From an archaeon (GTDB lineage: Archaea; Nanoarchaeota; Nanoarchaeia; Pacearchaeales; GW2011-AR1), in the NCBI GenBank assembly GCA_030639395.1, contig DAOWCW010000011.1, positions 1 through 13,816 of the forward strand: a DNA stretch of 13,816 bases, read 5' to 3'. The position numbers were made by a program, and so were the translations under genes. How positions within the stretch are numbered: the stretch's first letter is position 1; every line of letters starts with the position of its first letter. Below, piece after piece: positions 1 through 7,137 of this stretch. The notes beneath the pieces were generated by a model. It saw nothing but the letters and a program-made list of their open reading frames with translations. It ran no database searches and was not told the origin of the DNA.

Positions 1-506
1 GTTAGGGAAGATATCAGAAGGAAAATTTTGCCGTTTTTGTTGAGATATTGTTTTGCTTGTTTTAGAAATTTTAGAGATATTTCGTCTCCTCGTTTTCCGC
101 CTGTTGTTGCTAGTTGGGATGATTTTGGTTCTCGGGTATCTAGTGGAAGATAGGGGGCGTTGAAAATAATTAGATCGAATTTGACTTTGCTAAATTTGGG
201 TTGGTGGTTCTCTCGAGTGTTGTGTAGTTCTTCCGTGCTACCTGCTTGACTAAAAGCTTGAAATAGGTTTGATTGGATTGCATTAAAACCTTTTTCTTTG
301 CAATATTTTACTGCTTGTGAATTTATATCGCACGTCCAAATGTTTTTTTTATTTAGAAATTTGGATGCAGTTTTTAATAAGATTCCTGAGCCACAGCCAA
401 TTTCTATGAACTTTAGATTTTTATTTTTATTTACAAGTTTTGGTAATTCTTTTTTTAGAAAGTCTGCAAAGAGGTGTGAATCTTCGGATGGCTGGTAGAT
501 TTCCAT
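1..506 (-). CDS. HEMK2/Mtq2-like (PrmC-type) protein-glutamine N5-methyltransferase, partial (3' end outside window)
   Basis: Translation of the minus strand from 506 gives about 168 residues with no stop before the window edge. It opens with the MEIYQPSEDS-type N-terminus usual in archaeal/eukaryotic HEMK2 (Mtq2) proteins, has the SAM-binding motif I at residues 35-41 (EIGCGSG), an acidic residue after the next strand (CDINSQA, 59-65), and the catalytic-motif region FDLIIFNAPYLP at 110-121, then a TTGGKRGDE segment (134-142). The family methylates the Gln of the GGQ motif of release factor aRF1, or other glutamines. Oddities: the (N/D)PPY motif reads NAPY, and a Gln/Asn-rich stretch of about 20 residues is inserted before it (85-107). 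The start ATG shares one base with the stop of the upstream gene (TAATG), so translation is probably coupled to it. Family assignment is firm; the exact substrate is inferred. Confidence 0.85.
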   Translation of the reverse strand, partial: MEIYQPSEDSHLFADFLKKELPKLVNKNKNLKFIEIGCGSGILLKTASKFLNKKNIWTCDINSQAVKYCKEKGFNAIQSNLFQAFSQAGSTEELHNTRENHQPKFSKVKFDLIIFNAPYLPLDTREPKSSQLATTGGKRGDEISLKFLKQAKQYLNKNGKIFLLISSL

Positions 507-883
507 TAGAATATTTTGTTCCAGAAAAGACCTAGGACGAGTGCTGTTATTAGGACAACTACTCCGACTACTGAAAGGATTATGATTGTTTTTTTTGATG
601 TCGTTTGCTTAGGTTTTGTTTCTTGAGTTGGAGTTGGCTGGAGTGGGGCTGATTGAGACTGTGAGGGAGACAGTGGTTTTGCGAATCCGGAAGATTTAGG
701 TTTTATCATTTGTGCTGCAGCTTGAACTTCTTGAGGAGTATATCCTGCGTTGATAAAAGTTTGCTTTGCTTTTGCTAAGGACTCTCCTCTCTCTAATGCA
801 TTTTTTATTCCACCTGAAATTTCTTGTGCTCTATAAACGGGTGCTACAATTTTAGTATACCTCCATCTTCCATTAAGTGGCAT
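506..883 (-). CDS. Small tail-anchored membrane protein, unknown function
   Basis: I do not recognise a named family. From the ATG at 883 the product is 125 residues: a short helical N-terminal part (about 18-60, with an AGYTPQEVQAAAQ segment), a Pro/Gln/Ser/Thr-rich linker (about 62-95), and one strongly hydrophobic segment near the C-terminus (about 98-120) ending NKIF. That suggests a C-terminal anchor with the N-terminal domain in the cytosol. The start is doubtful: ATG 883 overlaps the RNase J gene by 40 nt, while a perfect GGAGGT (859-864) lies 8 nt before an in-frame ATT at 850, right at the RNase J stop. The first 11 residues may therefore not be made. The gene lies between RNase J and the methyltransferase in one coupled transcript. 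Confidence 0.7.
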   Translation of the reverse strand: MPLNGRWRYTKIVAPVYRAQEISGGIKNALERGESLAKAKQTFINAGYTPQEVQAAAQMIKPKSSGFAKPLSPSQSQSAPLQPTPTQETKPKQTTSKKTIIILSVVGVVVLITALVLGLFWNKIF

Positions 884-2175
884 TGTTTTCCCAGTTTATA
901 TCCCATTTCTTCTACTAGGTCTGCCATCGGCCTTGTTTTGTCTAGTCCGGCATGAGCTGGAATAACATGTTGTGGATTCACGATTTGCATAATGTCTCGA
1001 AGATCTTCTTTTTTTGGATGACCTGAAACATGGACGTCTCTAAAAATTCTTGGTTTTGATTTTTTCAAACGCACTTCCATTTTTGCGAATTGTTCTTGAT
1101 TGACTGGTGTTGGAATTACGCTTGATGAGAATACTATGTTGTCGTCCCTGTTTAATTTGAATGGAAGTTGGTGTCGTGATAGTCTTTCTAGAATTGCTCC
1201 TGGTTCTCCTTGGTGTCCTGTGCATACTACTAGATAATCTTTTCTTTTTCGTTCAATTTGTTTTAGGGTTTTTTCTACCTGTCTTCGGTATTTTGATATT
1301 CTTACTGTGTTTAAGAAAGGAGCGATTCCTGCGTTTTTTGCCGCGGTTGAATATTTATCTAGACTTCTTCCTAGGAAAACGACCTCCCTGTTTAGTTTTT
1401 TACCGAATTCTACGATTGACTTTAATCTTGCTATATGGGATGAAAATGTTGTTACAATCATTCCTGCATTTCGGTTTTGAATTGTTATTAGAGTTTCTTC
1501 TAACATTGCTCTTGCTATTTTTTCGGAAGGCGTTTTTCCTTCGTGTGCAGAATAGAGCGCGTCGCAAACAAAAGCAAGAACTCCTCCTTTTGAGATTTCT
1601 CTTAGTCTTTTGTAATTTGATTTTAGTCCGAAGATTGGAGTATCGTCTAATTTGAAATCTGGTGCGTAGATTATTGCGCCTTTTGGTGTGTGAATTGCTA
1701 TCATTAGGCATTGCGCTGTTGAATGAGTTATATTAATGAAGTCGACTTTGTATTTTTGGCTTTTGCCTTGAATGACGAATGTTGTGTTTGGTTTTATTGA
1801 GTATTTTTTGTTTTTTAGGGCGATGTCGTTGTCGGCTAGAAGGGACTCGAGGACTTGGATTGTAAAAGGTGTTCCGTAAATCGGGGCGTTGTATTTGTCG
1901 GATAAGAATGGGATTCCTCCTACATGATCTAGATGTGCATGGGAGATGAATTGTGCTCGGACTTTGTGTTTGATTTTTTGGATTGCGGAATCATCTGGTA
2001 CTGCCTTGATATTTTTTAGCCTTCGTTCGGTTAGAACCTTGTCTCGTTCTTGCATTGATACGATTGCTGGGAGAAAGAATCCTTGGTCAAATATAAATGC
2101 GTCTTCTTCAAGTTCGACGACTACCATATTTTTTCCGACTTCCGAGAATCCGCCAACCGTGTGTATTTTCACCAT
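844..2175 (-). CDS. rnj: Archaeal RNase J (metallo-beta-lactamase/beta-CASP ribonuclease)
   Basis: 443 residues, the usual size of archaeal RNase J. The metallo-beta-lactamase zinc ligands are visible: HAHLDH at 79-84 (motif 2), H151 in the NITHSTAQ segment (motif 3), and D173 in YAPDFKLD (motif 4). beta-CASP features follow: TTFSSHIAR (242-250), TGHQGEPGA (319-327), SGHP with H386, and PAHAG with H408. The N-terminus MVKIHTVGGFSEVGKNM is typical, so ATG 2175 is the start. The family degrades RNA 5' to 3' in the cytosol and in archaea works with aCPSF1 in transcript termination and turnover. All key histidines and aspartates are present, so it should be active. It is first in a three-gene minus-strand unit with its own TATA-like box about 29 nt upstream, divergent from the small membrane protein gene at 2315. 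It coexists here with an exosome. Confidence 0.95.
   Translation of the reverse strand: MVKIHTVGGFSEVGKNMVVVELEEDAFIFDQGFFLPAIVSMQERDKVLTERRLKNIKAVPDDSAIQKIKHKVRAQFISHAHLDHVGGIPFLSDKYNAPIYGTPFTIQVLESLLADNDIALKNKKYSIKPNTTFVIQGKSQKYKVDFINITHSTAQCLMIAIHTPKGAIIYAPDFKLDDTPIFGLKSNYKRLREISKGGVLAFVCDALYSAHEGKTPSEKIARAMLEETLITIQNRNAGMIVTTFSSHIARLKSIVEFGKKLNREVVFLGRSLDKYSTAAKNAGIAPFLNTVRISKYRRQVEKTLKQIERKRKDYLVVCTGHQGEPGAILERLSRHQLPFKLNRDDNIVFSSSVIPTPVNQEQFAKMEVRLKKSKPRIFRDVHVSGHPKKEDLRDIMQIVNPQHVIPAHAGLDKTRPMADLVEEMGYKLGKQCHLMEDGGILKL
859..864 (-). promoter_or_regulatory. Shine-Dalgarno GGAGGT inside the RNase J 3' end
   Basis: GGAGGT on the minus strand lies within the last codons of RNase J. It is well placed for re-initiation at the ATT codon (848-850) of the small tail-anchored protein. 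No ATG, GTG or TTG in that frame sits at a usable distance, so either ATT is used or the motif is chance (it encodes Gly-Gly of RNase J). Confidence 0.4.
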
Positions 2176-2199
2176 TTTGATTTAATTAAGAGGTTATTG

Positions 2200-2207
2200 T
2201 TTTTAAA
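2200..2207 (-). promoter_or_regulatory. TATA-like box for the RNase J unit
   Basis: On the minus strand the sequence CTTTAAAAAC is centred about 29 nt before the ATG at 2175, the spacing expected for an archaeal TATA box driving an almost leaderless mRNA. Confidence 0.55.
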
Positions 2208-2285
2208 GTTTGGTGCTTTGCGAGGTGAAGTGAAGATGAAGAGGTGAGAGAATGTAATAGTTACTATTGTCTTGTTTTCGGAATG

Positions 2286-2293
2286 TTTTTAAT
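2286..2293 (+). promoter_or_regulatory. TATA-like box for the Cys-rich protein/subtilisin unit
   Basis: TTTTTAAT is centred 25-26 nt before the ATG at 2315, the usual distance for a leaderless archaeal transcript. No Shine-Dalgarno motif precedes the ATG. Together with the box at 2200-2207 this makes the 139-bp gap a divergent promoter region. Confidence 0.5.
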
Positions 2294-2314
2294 GTCGTGG
2301 GAATTTAAGTCGAT

Positions 2315-2605
2315 ATGAATAAACGAGGGTTGATTAGTGAGATTATTGTTATTTTAGTTTTGTTAGTTGTGGGGTTTTTTTGGTTTGTTGGTGAGTGGAA
2401 TTCTGGCGAGTTTAAGGAATGTGTAAAGGTTGAGAGTGGGTGTTGCTCGTGTGCGAATGGGGGTGAAGAGATGTGTATTTTGAAAAGTGAGGCTGAAAAA
2501 ATTGAAAAAGAAAAAAATTGTAGTGGGGATGTTTTTTGTGCTGCTGTTTATTCTTGCGAGATTGAATCTTGTGAATATTTAGATGGGAAGTGTGTTGCGG
2601 GATGA
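2315..2605 (+). CDS. Small Cys-rich membrane-anchored or secreted protein, unknown function
   Basis: 96 residues, family not recognised. The N-terminus MNKRGLISE precedes a hydrophobic segment (about 8-27, IIVILVLLVVGFFWFV), as in archaeal pilin-like or signal-anchored proteins. The rest is a compact acidic domain with ten cysteines, including a GCCSC cluster, which points to a disulfide-bonded (or metal-binding) domain outside the membrane. Its stop overlaps the ATG of the subtilisin gene (ATGA at 2602-2605), so the two are almost surely co-translated. A role beside the protease (partner, inhibitor, or substrate) is only inferred from this coupling. Confidence 0.75.
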   Translation: MNKRGLISEIIVILVLLVVGFFWFVGEWNSGEFKECVKVESGCCSCANGGEEMCILKSEAEKIEKEKNCSGDVFCAAVYSCEIESCEYLDGKCVAG

Positions 2606-5235
2606 GGTTGGGAATTTTTGTTTTGGGAATTTTGATGTTAGGGTTTTTTGTTAGTGGGGAGGTGAGTGTTGATCCAGAAATTTTTGAGAAATTTGATTCT
2701 GGAGAGAAGGAGATTGAGGTTATTGTAGCTAGGGATAAGGTTTCTTCTGGGATTTCGACTTCTTCTTCTTTAGGGAAAGCTTCTCGTAATGAATTGGTTG
2801 AAACTAAAATTAATGAAAAGGAATTAGTGAGGCTACTGGCTGAAGAAGATGTTGTCGGTATTGAGCTACTTAGATATTTTAAAATTTACTTGGATGACTC
2901 GGTTGGTTTGGTTAATGCTAGTTCTACTTGGAACCTTAAGGTTTCGGGAATAAACTTAACTGGTAACTCTAGAACTGTTTGTGTTATTGATACTGGAATT
3001 AATTATTCTCATCCTGATATTCTTGGGAGGAATTTAACCGCGTGTAATATTGATTGTATTGATGGAGCCTGTATTGAAAATTGTTCAGAGGAAGATCTAA
3101 ATGGGCATGGGACGCATGTTGCTGGTATTGTTGGGGCTGGCGGTGGGATTGATGGGATTGCGAAAGGCGTTGGGCTGATAGGGGTTAAGGTTTTTCCGGG
3201 GGCATCGACAAGTGAGGCGACGACTATTGGTATTATAAATGCTATCGATTGGTGTGTGGATAATTCAGAAAATTATAATATTTCTGTTATTAGCATGAGC
3301 CTCGGGACTGGTACTTTGTATTCTTCTGTTTGCGATTCTAATTTTGGTGAGACTTTTGTGCCTGCTGTAAGTGCGGCTTTTGTTAAGAATATTTCTGTTG
3401 TTGCAGCTTCTGGAAATGATGGGAATGTGACTGCTATTGGATCGCCCGCTTGTCTCTCGAAAGTTATTGGTGTTGGTGGTGCTGACAAATCTGGTGGTAT
3501 GTATTCTGATGGGAATCGTAATTCTTTGGTAAAGTTACTTGGTATTGCTACTGGTGTTAACTCTACTGATAATGGTGGAGGATATCTTCCTTTAACTGGC
3601 ACCTCGATGGCTACACCTATGGTTAGCGGAGCTATTGCAATTATTAATCAGTTGCTATATTCGACTTCTAGGACTATGACTCCTTTGGAGATTGAGTCTA
3701 GTCTTAATGAAACTGGGTTTAATATTTATGATGCTGGGTCTGGGAGGAATTATTCTCGGATAAATCTTTATGACGCGATACTTTCTTTGGATATCGATAC
3801 CCCAAATGTAACGCTCGTTTCTCCTGTAGATAATCATGTTAATTTAAGTGTGAATCAGAGTTTTGTTTGTAATGCTAGTGATTGGCAGTTAGCGAATGTG
3901 ACTTTTCGGATTTGGAATTCTAGTGGGATTCTTTATAATGAAAGTAGTGAGGATTTGACTGGGACTGAAAATGAAACGAGTTTTGACTTGGTTAATTTGA
4001 ATGAGGGACAATATGACTGGAATTGTTTTGTCGAGGATGATTTGGGAAATTTAGGGAGTGCTTCTTCTAATTTTAGCTTGACTGTTGGTGGACTTGAGGT
4101 TGATTTGGATTCTCCTGTGAATGGAAGTTATACGAATTTGAATGAGACTAATTTTAGTTGTAATGCTCAAAGTGATGTTGCTTATGAGTTAGCTAATATG
4201 AGTTTTATGATTTGGAATTCTTCTGGGAGTTTGAATTGGAGCGAGACTAGAAATATTTCTGGGCTTGATAATACTACGATTTTTAATTATACTTTTTTGA
4301 GTGAGGGAGATTATGTCTGGACTTGTGTTGCTTTTAATAACAATTCGGATGAAGGTGGTGGTGTTAATTTTTCGGTTGAGTATGATTCTACGGCTCCGGT
4401 GATTTCTAATTTAGAAGTTAGTGTTACCTCGAATTCTGCAACCGTCTCATGGACAACTAATGAAGAGGCCAGTACGGTTTCTACTGTTACTTGGGTTGGT
4501 GGAGGTGGCGGGGGAGCGGGTGGGGCTCCTAGCTATACGCTCTCTCACTCTGTAACACATTCCTCTTTGAGCTCTTCTACTAGCCATAATTATACTGCAA
4601 GGTCTTGCGATAGGGCATCTAACTGTGCGAATGTTTCGGGGAGTTTTGCTACGAGCGCTACTCCTGTTTCTTCTGGTGGTGGAGGTGGAGGTGGCTCTAG
4701 TATCAATGTGATTAATGTTAAGGCTGCGGAATTTTGGGAGGGAAAATCTGGGTTGTTGAGGGCGAAGGATAGGATGAATTTTAATTTGGTATCGGGGAGT
4801 CATAGTTTGAGGATGGAAAAAGTTGGGATTGATTTTGCTGAGGTTGTTGTGACGAGTGATCCGATTTATTTGAATTTGAGTGTTGGTGAAGAAGTGAAGT
4901 TGAATTTGAGTTCGGCTGATTATTATGACCTAGTTGTTAAATTGAATAGTATTTCTAATGGGAATGCGAATGTTAGTGTGAAGCGGATTTTCGAATTGAT
5001 TGTTGATGAGGTTGATGAAGATTTAAATGAGAGTGATTATGTTGAAGATGATAGGGTTTTTCGAGTGACGGACAAAGAGAAAGATTGGCGAGGTTTTGTT
5101 TTGGTGGGTATTGTTGCTTTTATTTTGGTTATAGTTTTGCTGGGTAGGAAATCGAAGAAATTAAAAAGTTCGAAGACTGGAAAAAGAAAACTTAAAAATA
5201 AAAATGGTAAAAAAAATAAGAAAATTAAAACTTAG
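2602..5235 (+). CDS. Cell-surface subtilisin-like serine protease (peptidase S8) with Ig-like/FN3 domains and C-terminal membrane anchor
   Basis: 877 residues from the ATG at 2602; an upstream GTG at 2590 would add four residues, but the ATGA overlap with the preceding gene favours 2602. Order: signal peptide (about 1-20, ending VSG); a propeptide-like region (about 25-105); S8 catalytic domain (about 115-385) with D130 (VIDTGINYSHPD), H169 (GHGTHVAG), oxyanion Asn272 (AASGNDG) and S335 (GTSMATP), so all catalytic residues are present. Then two Ig-like repeats (about 402-495 and 497-593), each with a VxFxIWNSSG-like strand and a YxWxC end, an FN3-like domain (about 597-690) interrupted by a Gly tract, a second Gly tract, a beta-rich region, a membrane span (about 831-851) and a Lys-rich cytosolic tail. 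Many N-x-S/T sequons suggest a glycosylated exterior. It probably degrades external protein, or processes surface proteins. The 3' end overlaps rnp2 by 32 nt. Confidence 0.92.
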   Translation: MRLGIFVLGILMLGFFVSGEVSVDPEIFEKFDSGEKEIEVIVARDKVSSGISTSSSLGKASRNELVETKINEKELVRLLAEEDVVGIELLRYFKIYLDDSVGLVNASSTWNLKVSGINLTGNSRTVCVIDTGINYSHPDILGRNLTACNIDCIDGACIENCSEEDLNGHGTHVAGIVGAGGGIDGIAKGVGLIGVKVFPGASTSEATTIGIINAIDWCVDNSENYNISVISMSLGTGTLYSSVCDSNFGETFVPAVSAAFVKNISVVAASGNDGNVTAIGSPACLSKVIGVGGADKSGGMYSDGNRNSLVKLLGIATGVNSTDNGGGYLPLTGTSMATPMVSGAIAIINQLLYSTSRTMTPLEIESSLNETGFNIYDAGSGRNYSRINLYDAILSLDIDTPNVTLVSPVDNHVNLSVNQSFVCNASDWQLANVTFRIWNSSGILYNESSEDLTGTENETSFDLVNLNEGQYDWNCFVEDDLGNLGSASSNFSLTVGGLEVDLDSPVNGSYTNLNETNFSCNAQSDVAYELANMSFMIWNSSGSLNWSETRNISGLDNTTIFNYTFLSEGDYVWTCVAFNNNSDEGGGVNFSVEYDSTAPVISNLEVSVTSNSATVSWTTNEEASTVSTVTWVGGGGGGAGGAPSYTLSHSVTHSSLSSSTSHNYTARSCDRASNCANVSGSFATSATPVSSGGGGGGGSSINVINVKAAEFWEGKSGLLRAKDRMNFNLVSGSHSLRMEKVGIDFAEVVVTSDPIYLNLSVGEEVKLNLSSADYYDLVVKLNSISNGNANVSVKRIFELIVDEVDEDLNESDYVEDDRVFRVTDKEKDWRGFVLVGIVAFILVIVLLGRKSKKLKSSKTGKRKLKNKNGKKNKKIKT

Positions 5236-5515
5236 GCCGTCGGCTAGAGATAAGAGGAGATATTTTTTGGTTAGGGCTACGGGTGGAAAAGTTGAGGATG
5301 CGATTTTGGATTATGTTGGAGTTTTGGGTTTTGCTAAAGCGGCCTATTTGAAAGTAGATGTTTCTAGAGAGAAAAAGTGGAATTTGGAAAGAGGTTATAT
5401 GATTGGAAGTTGTTTGGTTAAAAGTTTGGATGACGTTCGGGCTGCTTTGGCTTTGGTCGGAATTCGGGTTGAGAAGGTGTCGGGAACGCTAAAGGGATTG
5501 AGGGGGTCCAAGTGA
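5204..5515 (+). CDS. rnp2: RNase P protein component 2 (Rnp2, Pop5/Rpp14 family)
   Basis: 103 residues, in the size range of archaeal Pop5. The N-terminal block LRPSARDKRRYFLVR (10-24) is the Pop5 signature, and the alpha-beta layout that follows (AILDYVGVLG...KAAYLKVD...RGYMIGSCLVKSLDDVRAAL) fits. In archaea Rnp2 pairs with Rnp3 (Rpp30) to activate the catalytic domain of RNase P RNA for tRNA 5'-end maturation. Its start lies inside the 3' end of the subtilisin gene (32-nt overlap, different frame), with no clear ribosome site, so it probably depends on translation of that gene. It is followed by psmA, the order seen in the exosome superoperon of many archaea; its usual partner rnp3 is not upstream here. 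Confidence 0.88.
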   Translation: MVKKIRKLKLRPSARDKRRYFLVRATGGKVEDAILDYVGVLGFAKAAYLKVDVSREKKWNLERGYMIGSCLVKSLDDVRAALALVGIRVEKVSGTLKGLRGSK

Positions 5516-5538
5516 CATACCTCTACTGAGCCAAAAGA

Positions 5539-5546
5539 CTTAAAAG
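5539..5546 (+). promoter_or_regulatory. TATA-like box of psmA
   Basis: CTTAAAAG is centred about 26 nt before the ATG at 5568. This spacing supports a leaderless mRNA and selects ATG 5568 over the in-frame TTG at 5547, which would overlap the box. Confidence 0.6.
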
Positions 5547-5567
5547 TTGGGTAATTTAGATTTTAAT

Positions 5568-6275
5568 ATGGAAGATGTTCAGCACCAGCAGATGGGTTAT
5601 GATCGGGCGGCGACTATGTTTGCACCTGATGGGCATATTTTGCAGGTTGAGTATGCGGAAAAGACGATAAGATTAGGTTCAGCTTCTGTTGGAATTGTTT
5701 GTGATGATGCGGTTGTTATTGTGAGTGATCGGAGAAAGAGAGATAGTTTGATTATTGAGGAGTCGGCGAATAAAATTAATGAGATTGATGAGCATATTCT
5801 TTGTGTTTCAGCGGGGATTAGTTCTGATGCTCGTGTTTTGATTGATAAGGCTAGGGTTTTGGCTCAGCAACATAGGATTACTTATGATTCGGAACCTAGT
5901 ACGGAATCGATTGTTCGGGATATTGCGGATGTTAAGCAACAGTTTACGCAGTATGGTGGGGCGAGACCTTTTGGTGTTTCGATGATGTTTGCTGGTTTTA
6001 ATGGGGAACCTGTTTTGTATACTACAGATATTACTGGAAATTATTTGAAGTTTAAGGCAAATGCGATTGGAGAGAAGGATGAGAAGATTCGGAAGATGTT
6101 GAGGGCTAAATATAAGGCTGGCTTGACTAGTAAAGAGGGTTTGAAGATGATCTTGGAAATTTTTGAAGAAATACAGGGAGATAGTTTTGATGTTGAGAGG
6201 TTTGATGCTGGGATTTTGTCGAAGGGTAAGAATGGGGCTAAGATTTTGAAGATTAGTGGAAAAGAGTTATTGTGA
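5568..6275 (+). CDS. psmA: Proteasome alpha subunit (20S core particle)
   Basis: 235 residues from ATG 5568; the upstream TTG (5547) would add seven residues but overlaps the TATA box, and MEDVQHQQMGYDRAATMF resembles known PsmA starts. The alpha-type N-terminal signature is present (YDRAATMFAPDGHILQVEYA), followed by the variant KRDSLIIEESANKI strand-loop and the YGGARPFGVSMMFAG block. The extra N-terminal helix and lack of an N-terminal Thr nucleophile mark it as an alpha rather than a beta subunit. It forms the outer heptameric rings that gate substrate entry and dock PAN-type ATPases. The beta subunit gene is not in this window. It is the second gene of the conserved cluster but has its own promoter, and a T-rich stretch lies downstream. 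Confidence 0.96.
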   Translation: MEDVQHQQMGYDRAATMFAPDGHILQVEYAEKTIRLGSASVGIVCDDAVVIVSDRRKRDSLIIEESANKINEIDEHILCVSAGISSDARVLIDKARVLAQQHRITYDSEPSTESIVRDIADVKQQFTQYGGARPFGVSMMFAGFNGEPVLYTTDITGNYLKFKANAIGEKDEKIRKMLRAKYKAGLTSKEGLKMILEIFEEIQGDSFDVERFDAGILSKGKNGAKILKISGKELL

Positions 6276-6342
6276 GAAATTAGGCATTAGAGTGAGCTTT
6301 GTGATTTGTTTGAGTTTATGAGCTGAGAGTATAGTGAAGTAA

Positions 6343-6360
6343 TTTTTGTATTTTGTTTTG
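6343..6360 (+). terminator. T-rich putative terminator after psmA
   Basis: Runs of T broken by single G or A (TTTTTGTATTTTGTTTTG) lie 67 nt after the psmA stop and before the SBDS promoter. Archaeal termination uses such T-rich stretches without a hairpin. Support is only compositional. Confidence 0.35.
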
Positions 6361-6379
6361 ATTCATTAGTTGAGATAGA

Positions 6380-6387
6380 TATTTAAA
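6380..6387 (+). promoter_or_regulatory. TATA-like box of the SBDS gene
   Basis: The AT-rich TATTTAAA element is centred about 25 nt before the ATG at 6409, with a purine-rich stretch (GAGATAG) just upstream in the BRE position. It implies a leaderless SBDS transcript. Confidence 0.6.
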
Positions 6388-6408
6388 CTTTGGAGCTTTA
6401 TTTTTATT

Positions 6409-7089
6409 ATGGTGAATACTACTGCACGGATTAAGAAGAGTGGAAAGCATTATGAAATTCTTGTTGATTTGGAAGAGGCTATGAAAGTTCGAAGAGGTGA
6501 GGATGGGGCGAGTTTGAATGTGGCTGTTTTGGGCGATGCTGTTTTTCATAATTTGAAAAGTGGAGAGAGAGCTTCTATGAATGATTTGGAGGTTAATTTT
6601 GGAACGAGTGATTTTGTGAGTATTGCTGAGAAAATTATAAAGAGTGGTGAAGTTGTGCGGACTGCGGAGTCGATGAAGGGGGAGCAGGATAAAAAGTATA
6701 AGCAGGTTGTGGATTTTTTGGTTCGGAATGCTGTGTCGCCTGAGGGTCGGCCTTATACGCCGGATAGAATTATGAAGGCCTTGAAGGAGGCACATGTTAA
6801 TGTTAAAAATAAGCCTGTTGAAATGCAAGTTGAGGAGATTTTGAACCAGTTGTCGAAGGTCTTGGTTATTAGTGTTGAGAGGAAGAAGGTGAAGTTGCTG
6901 ATTCCGGCAATTCATTCTGGGAAGGCTTATGGGATTGTGAAAGAGTTTATGGTTAGGGAAGATTGGAAGAATAATGGAGACTTGGAGGTTGTTGTTGAGA
7001 TTCCTAGTGGTTTGGTTATGGATTTTTATGATAGGGTGAATGGGGCGACAGCGGGGTCGGTTATGAGTGAGGAGATTAAGGGTAATTAA
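6409..7089 (+). CDS. Ribosome maturation protein SBDS (Sdo1) homologue
   Basis: 226 residues, the normal archaeal SBDS length. It begins with the FYSH-domain signature ARIKKSGKHYEILVD (6-20) and continues GERASMNDLEVNFGTSD (53-69), then domain II with RNAVSPEGRPYTPDRIMKAL, a helical stretch with VEEILNQLSKVL, and the C-terminal ferredoxin-like domain (IHSGKAYGIVKEF, EIPSGL). The family helps release the anti-association factor aIF6 from the large ribosomal subunit together with aEF2-type GTPases. It is encoded between psmA and the exosome genes, as in many archaea, but here a Doc module separates it from rrp4. No truncation or frameshift seen. Confidence 0.95.
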   Translation: MVNTTARIKKSGKHYEILVDLEEAMKVRRGEDGASLNVAVLGDAVFHNLKSGERASMNDLEVNFGTSDFVSIAEKIIKSGEVVRTAESMKGEQDKKYKQVVDFLVRNAVSPEGRPYTPDRIMKALKEAHVNVKNKPVEMQVEEILNQLSKVLVISVERKKVKLLIPAIHSGKAYGIVKEFMVREDWKNNGDLEVVVEIPSGLVMDFYDRVNGATAGSVMSEEIKGN

Positions 7090-7108
7090 AAAATTAAGAA
7101 TCGATACA

Positions 7109-7116
7109 TTTAAGTA
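7109..7116 (+). promoter_or_regulatory. TATA-like box of the zinc-ribbon-Doc gene
   Basis: TTTAAGTA is centred 25-26 nt before the ATG at 7138. The first palindrome of the operator begins at its last base, so a bound repressor would block TBP or RNA polymerase. Confidence 0.5.
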
Positions 7117-7137
7117 TATGATCATATATGATCATAT
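7116..7137. promoter_or_regulatory. Double palindromic operator candidate
   Basis: Two copies of the perfect 12-bp palindrome ATATGATCATAT lie at 7116-7127 and 7126-7137, sharing two bases, with a 10-bp period (one helical turn). They fill the interval between the TATA box and the start codon at 7138. This is where an archaeal repressor would sit on a leaderless gene. I infer autoregulation by the Doc module; the binding protein is unknown. Confidence 0.55.

Noticed and set aside
298..498. Small plus-strand open frame of 66 codons near the left edge
   Set aside because: Phe-rich shadow opposite the methyltransferase, which has recognisable motifs in its own frame.
1161..1655. Plus-strand open frame opposite RNase J (164 codons)
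   Set aside because: Leu/Phe-rich antisense of an A-rich gene; it would look like a membrane protein but has no promoter, and RNase J is certain.
2256..2268. Inverted repeat AATAG-TTA-CTATT in the divergent gap upstream of RNase J and the Cys-rich gene
   Set aside because: Five-bp arms in AT-rich DNA occur often by chance, and it sits away from both TATA boxes.
6316..7125. Long open frame on the minus strand opposite SBDS (269 codons)
   Set aside because: The sense strand is a clear SBDS gene; the antisense product is a low-complexity Ile/Leu/Asn-rich string created by the strand's base bias.
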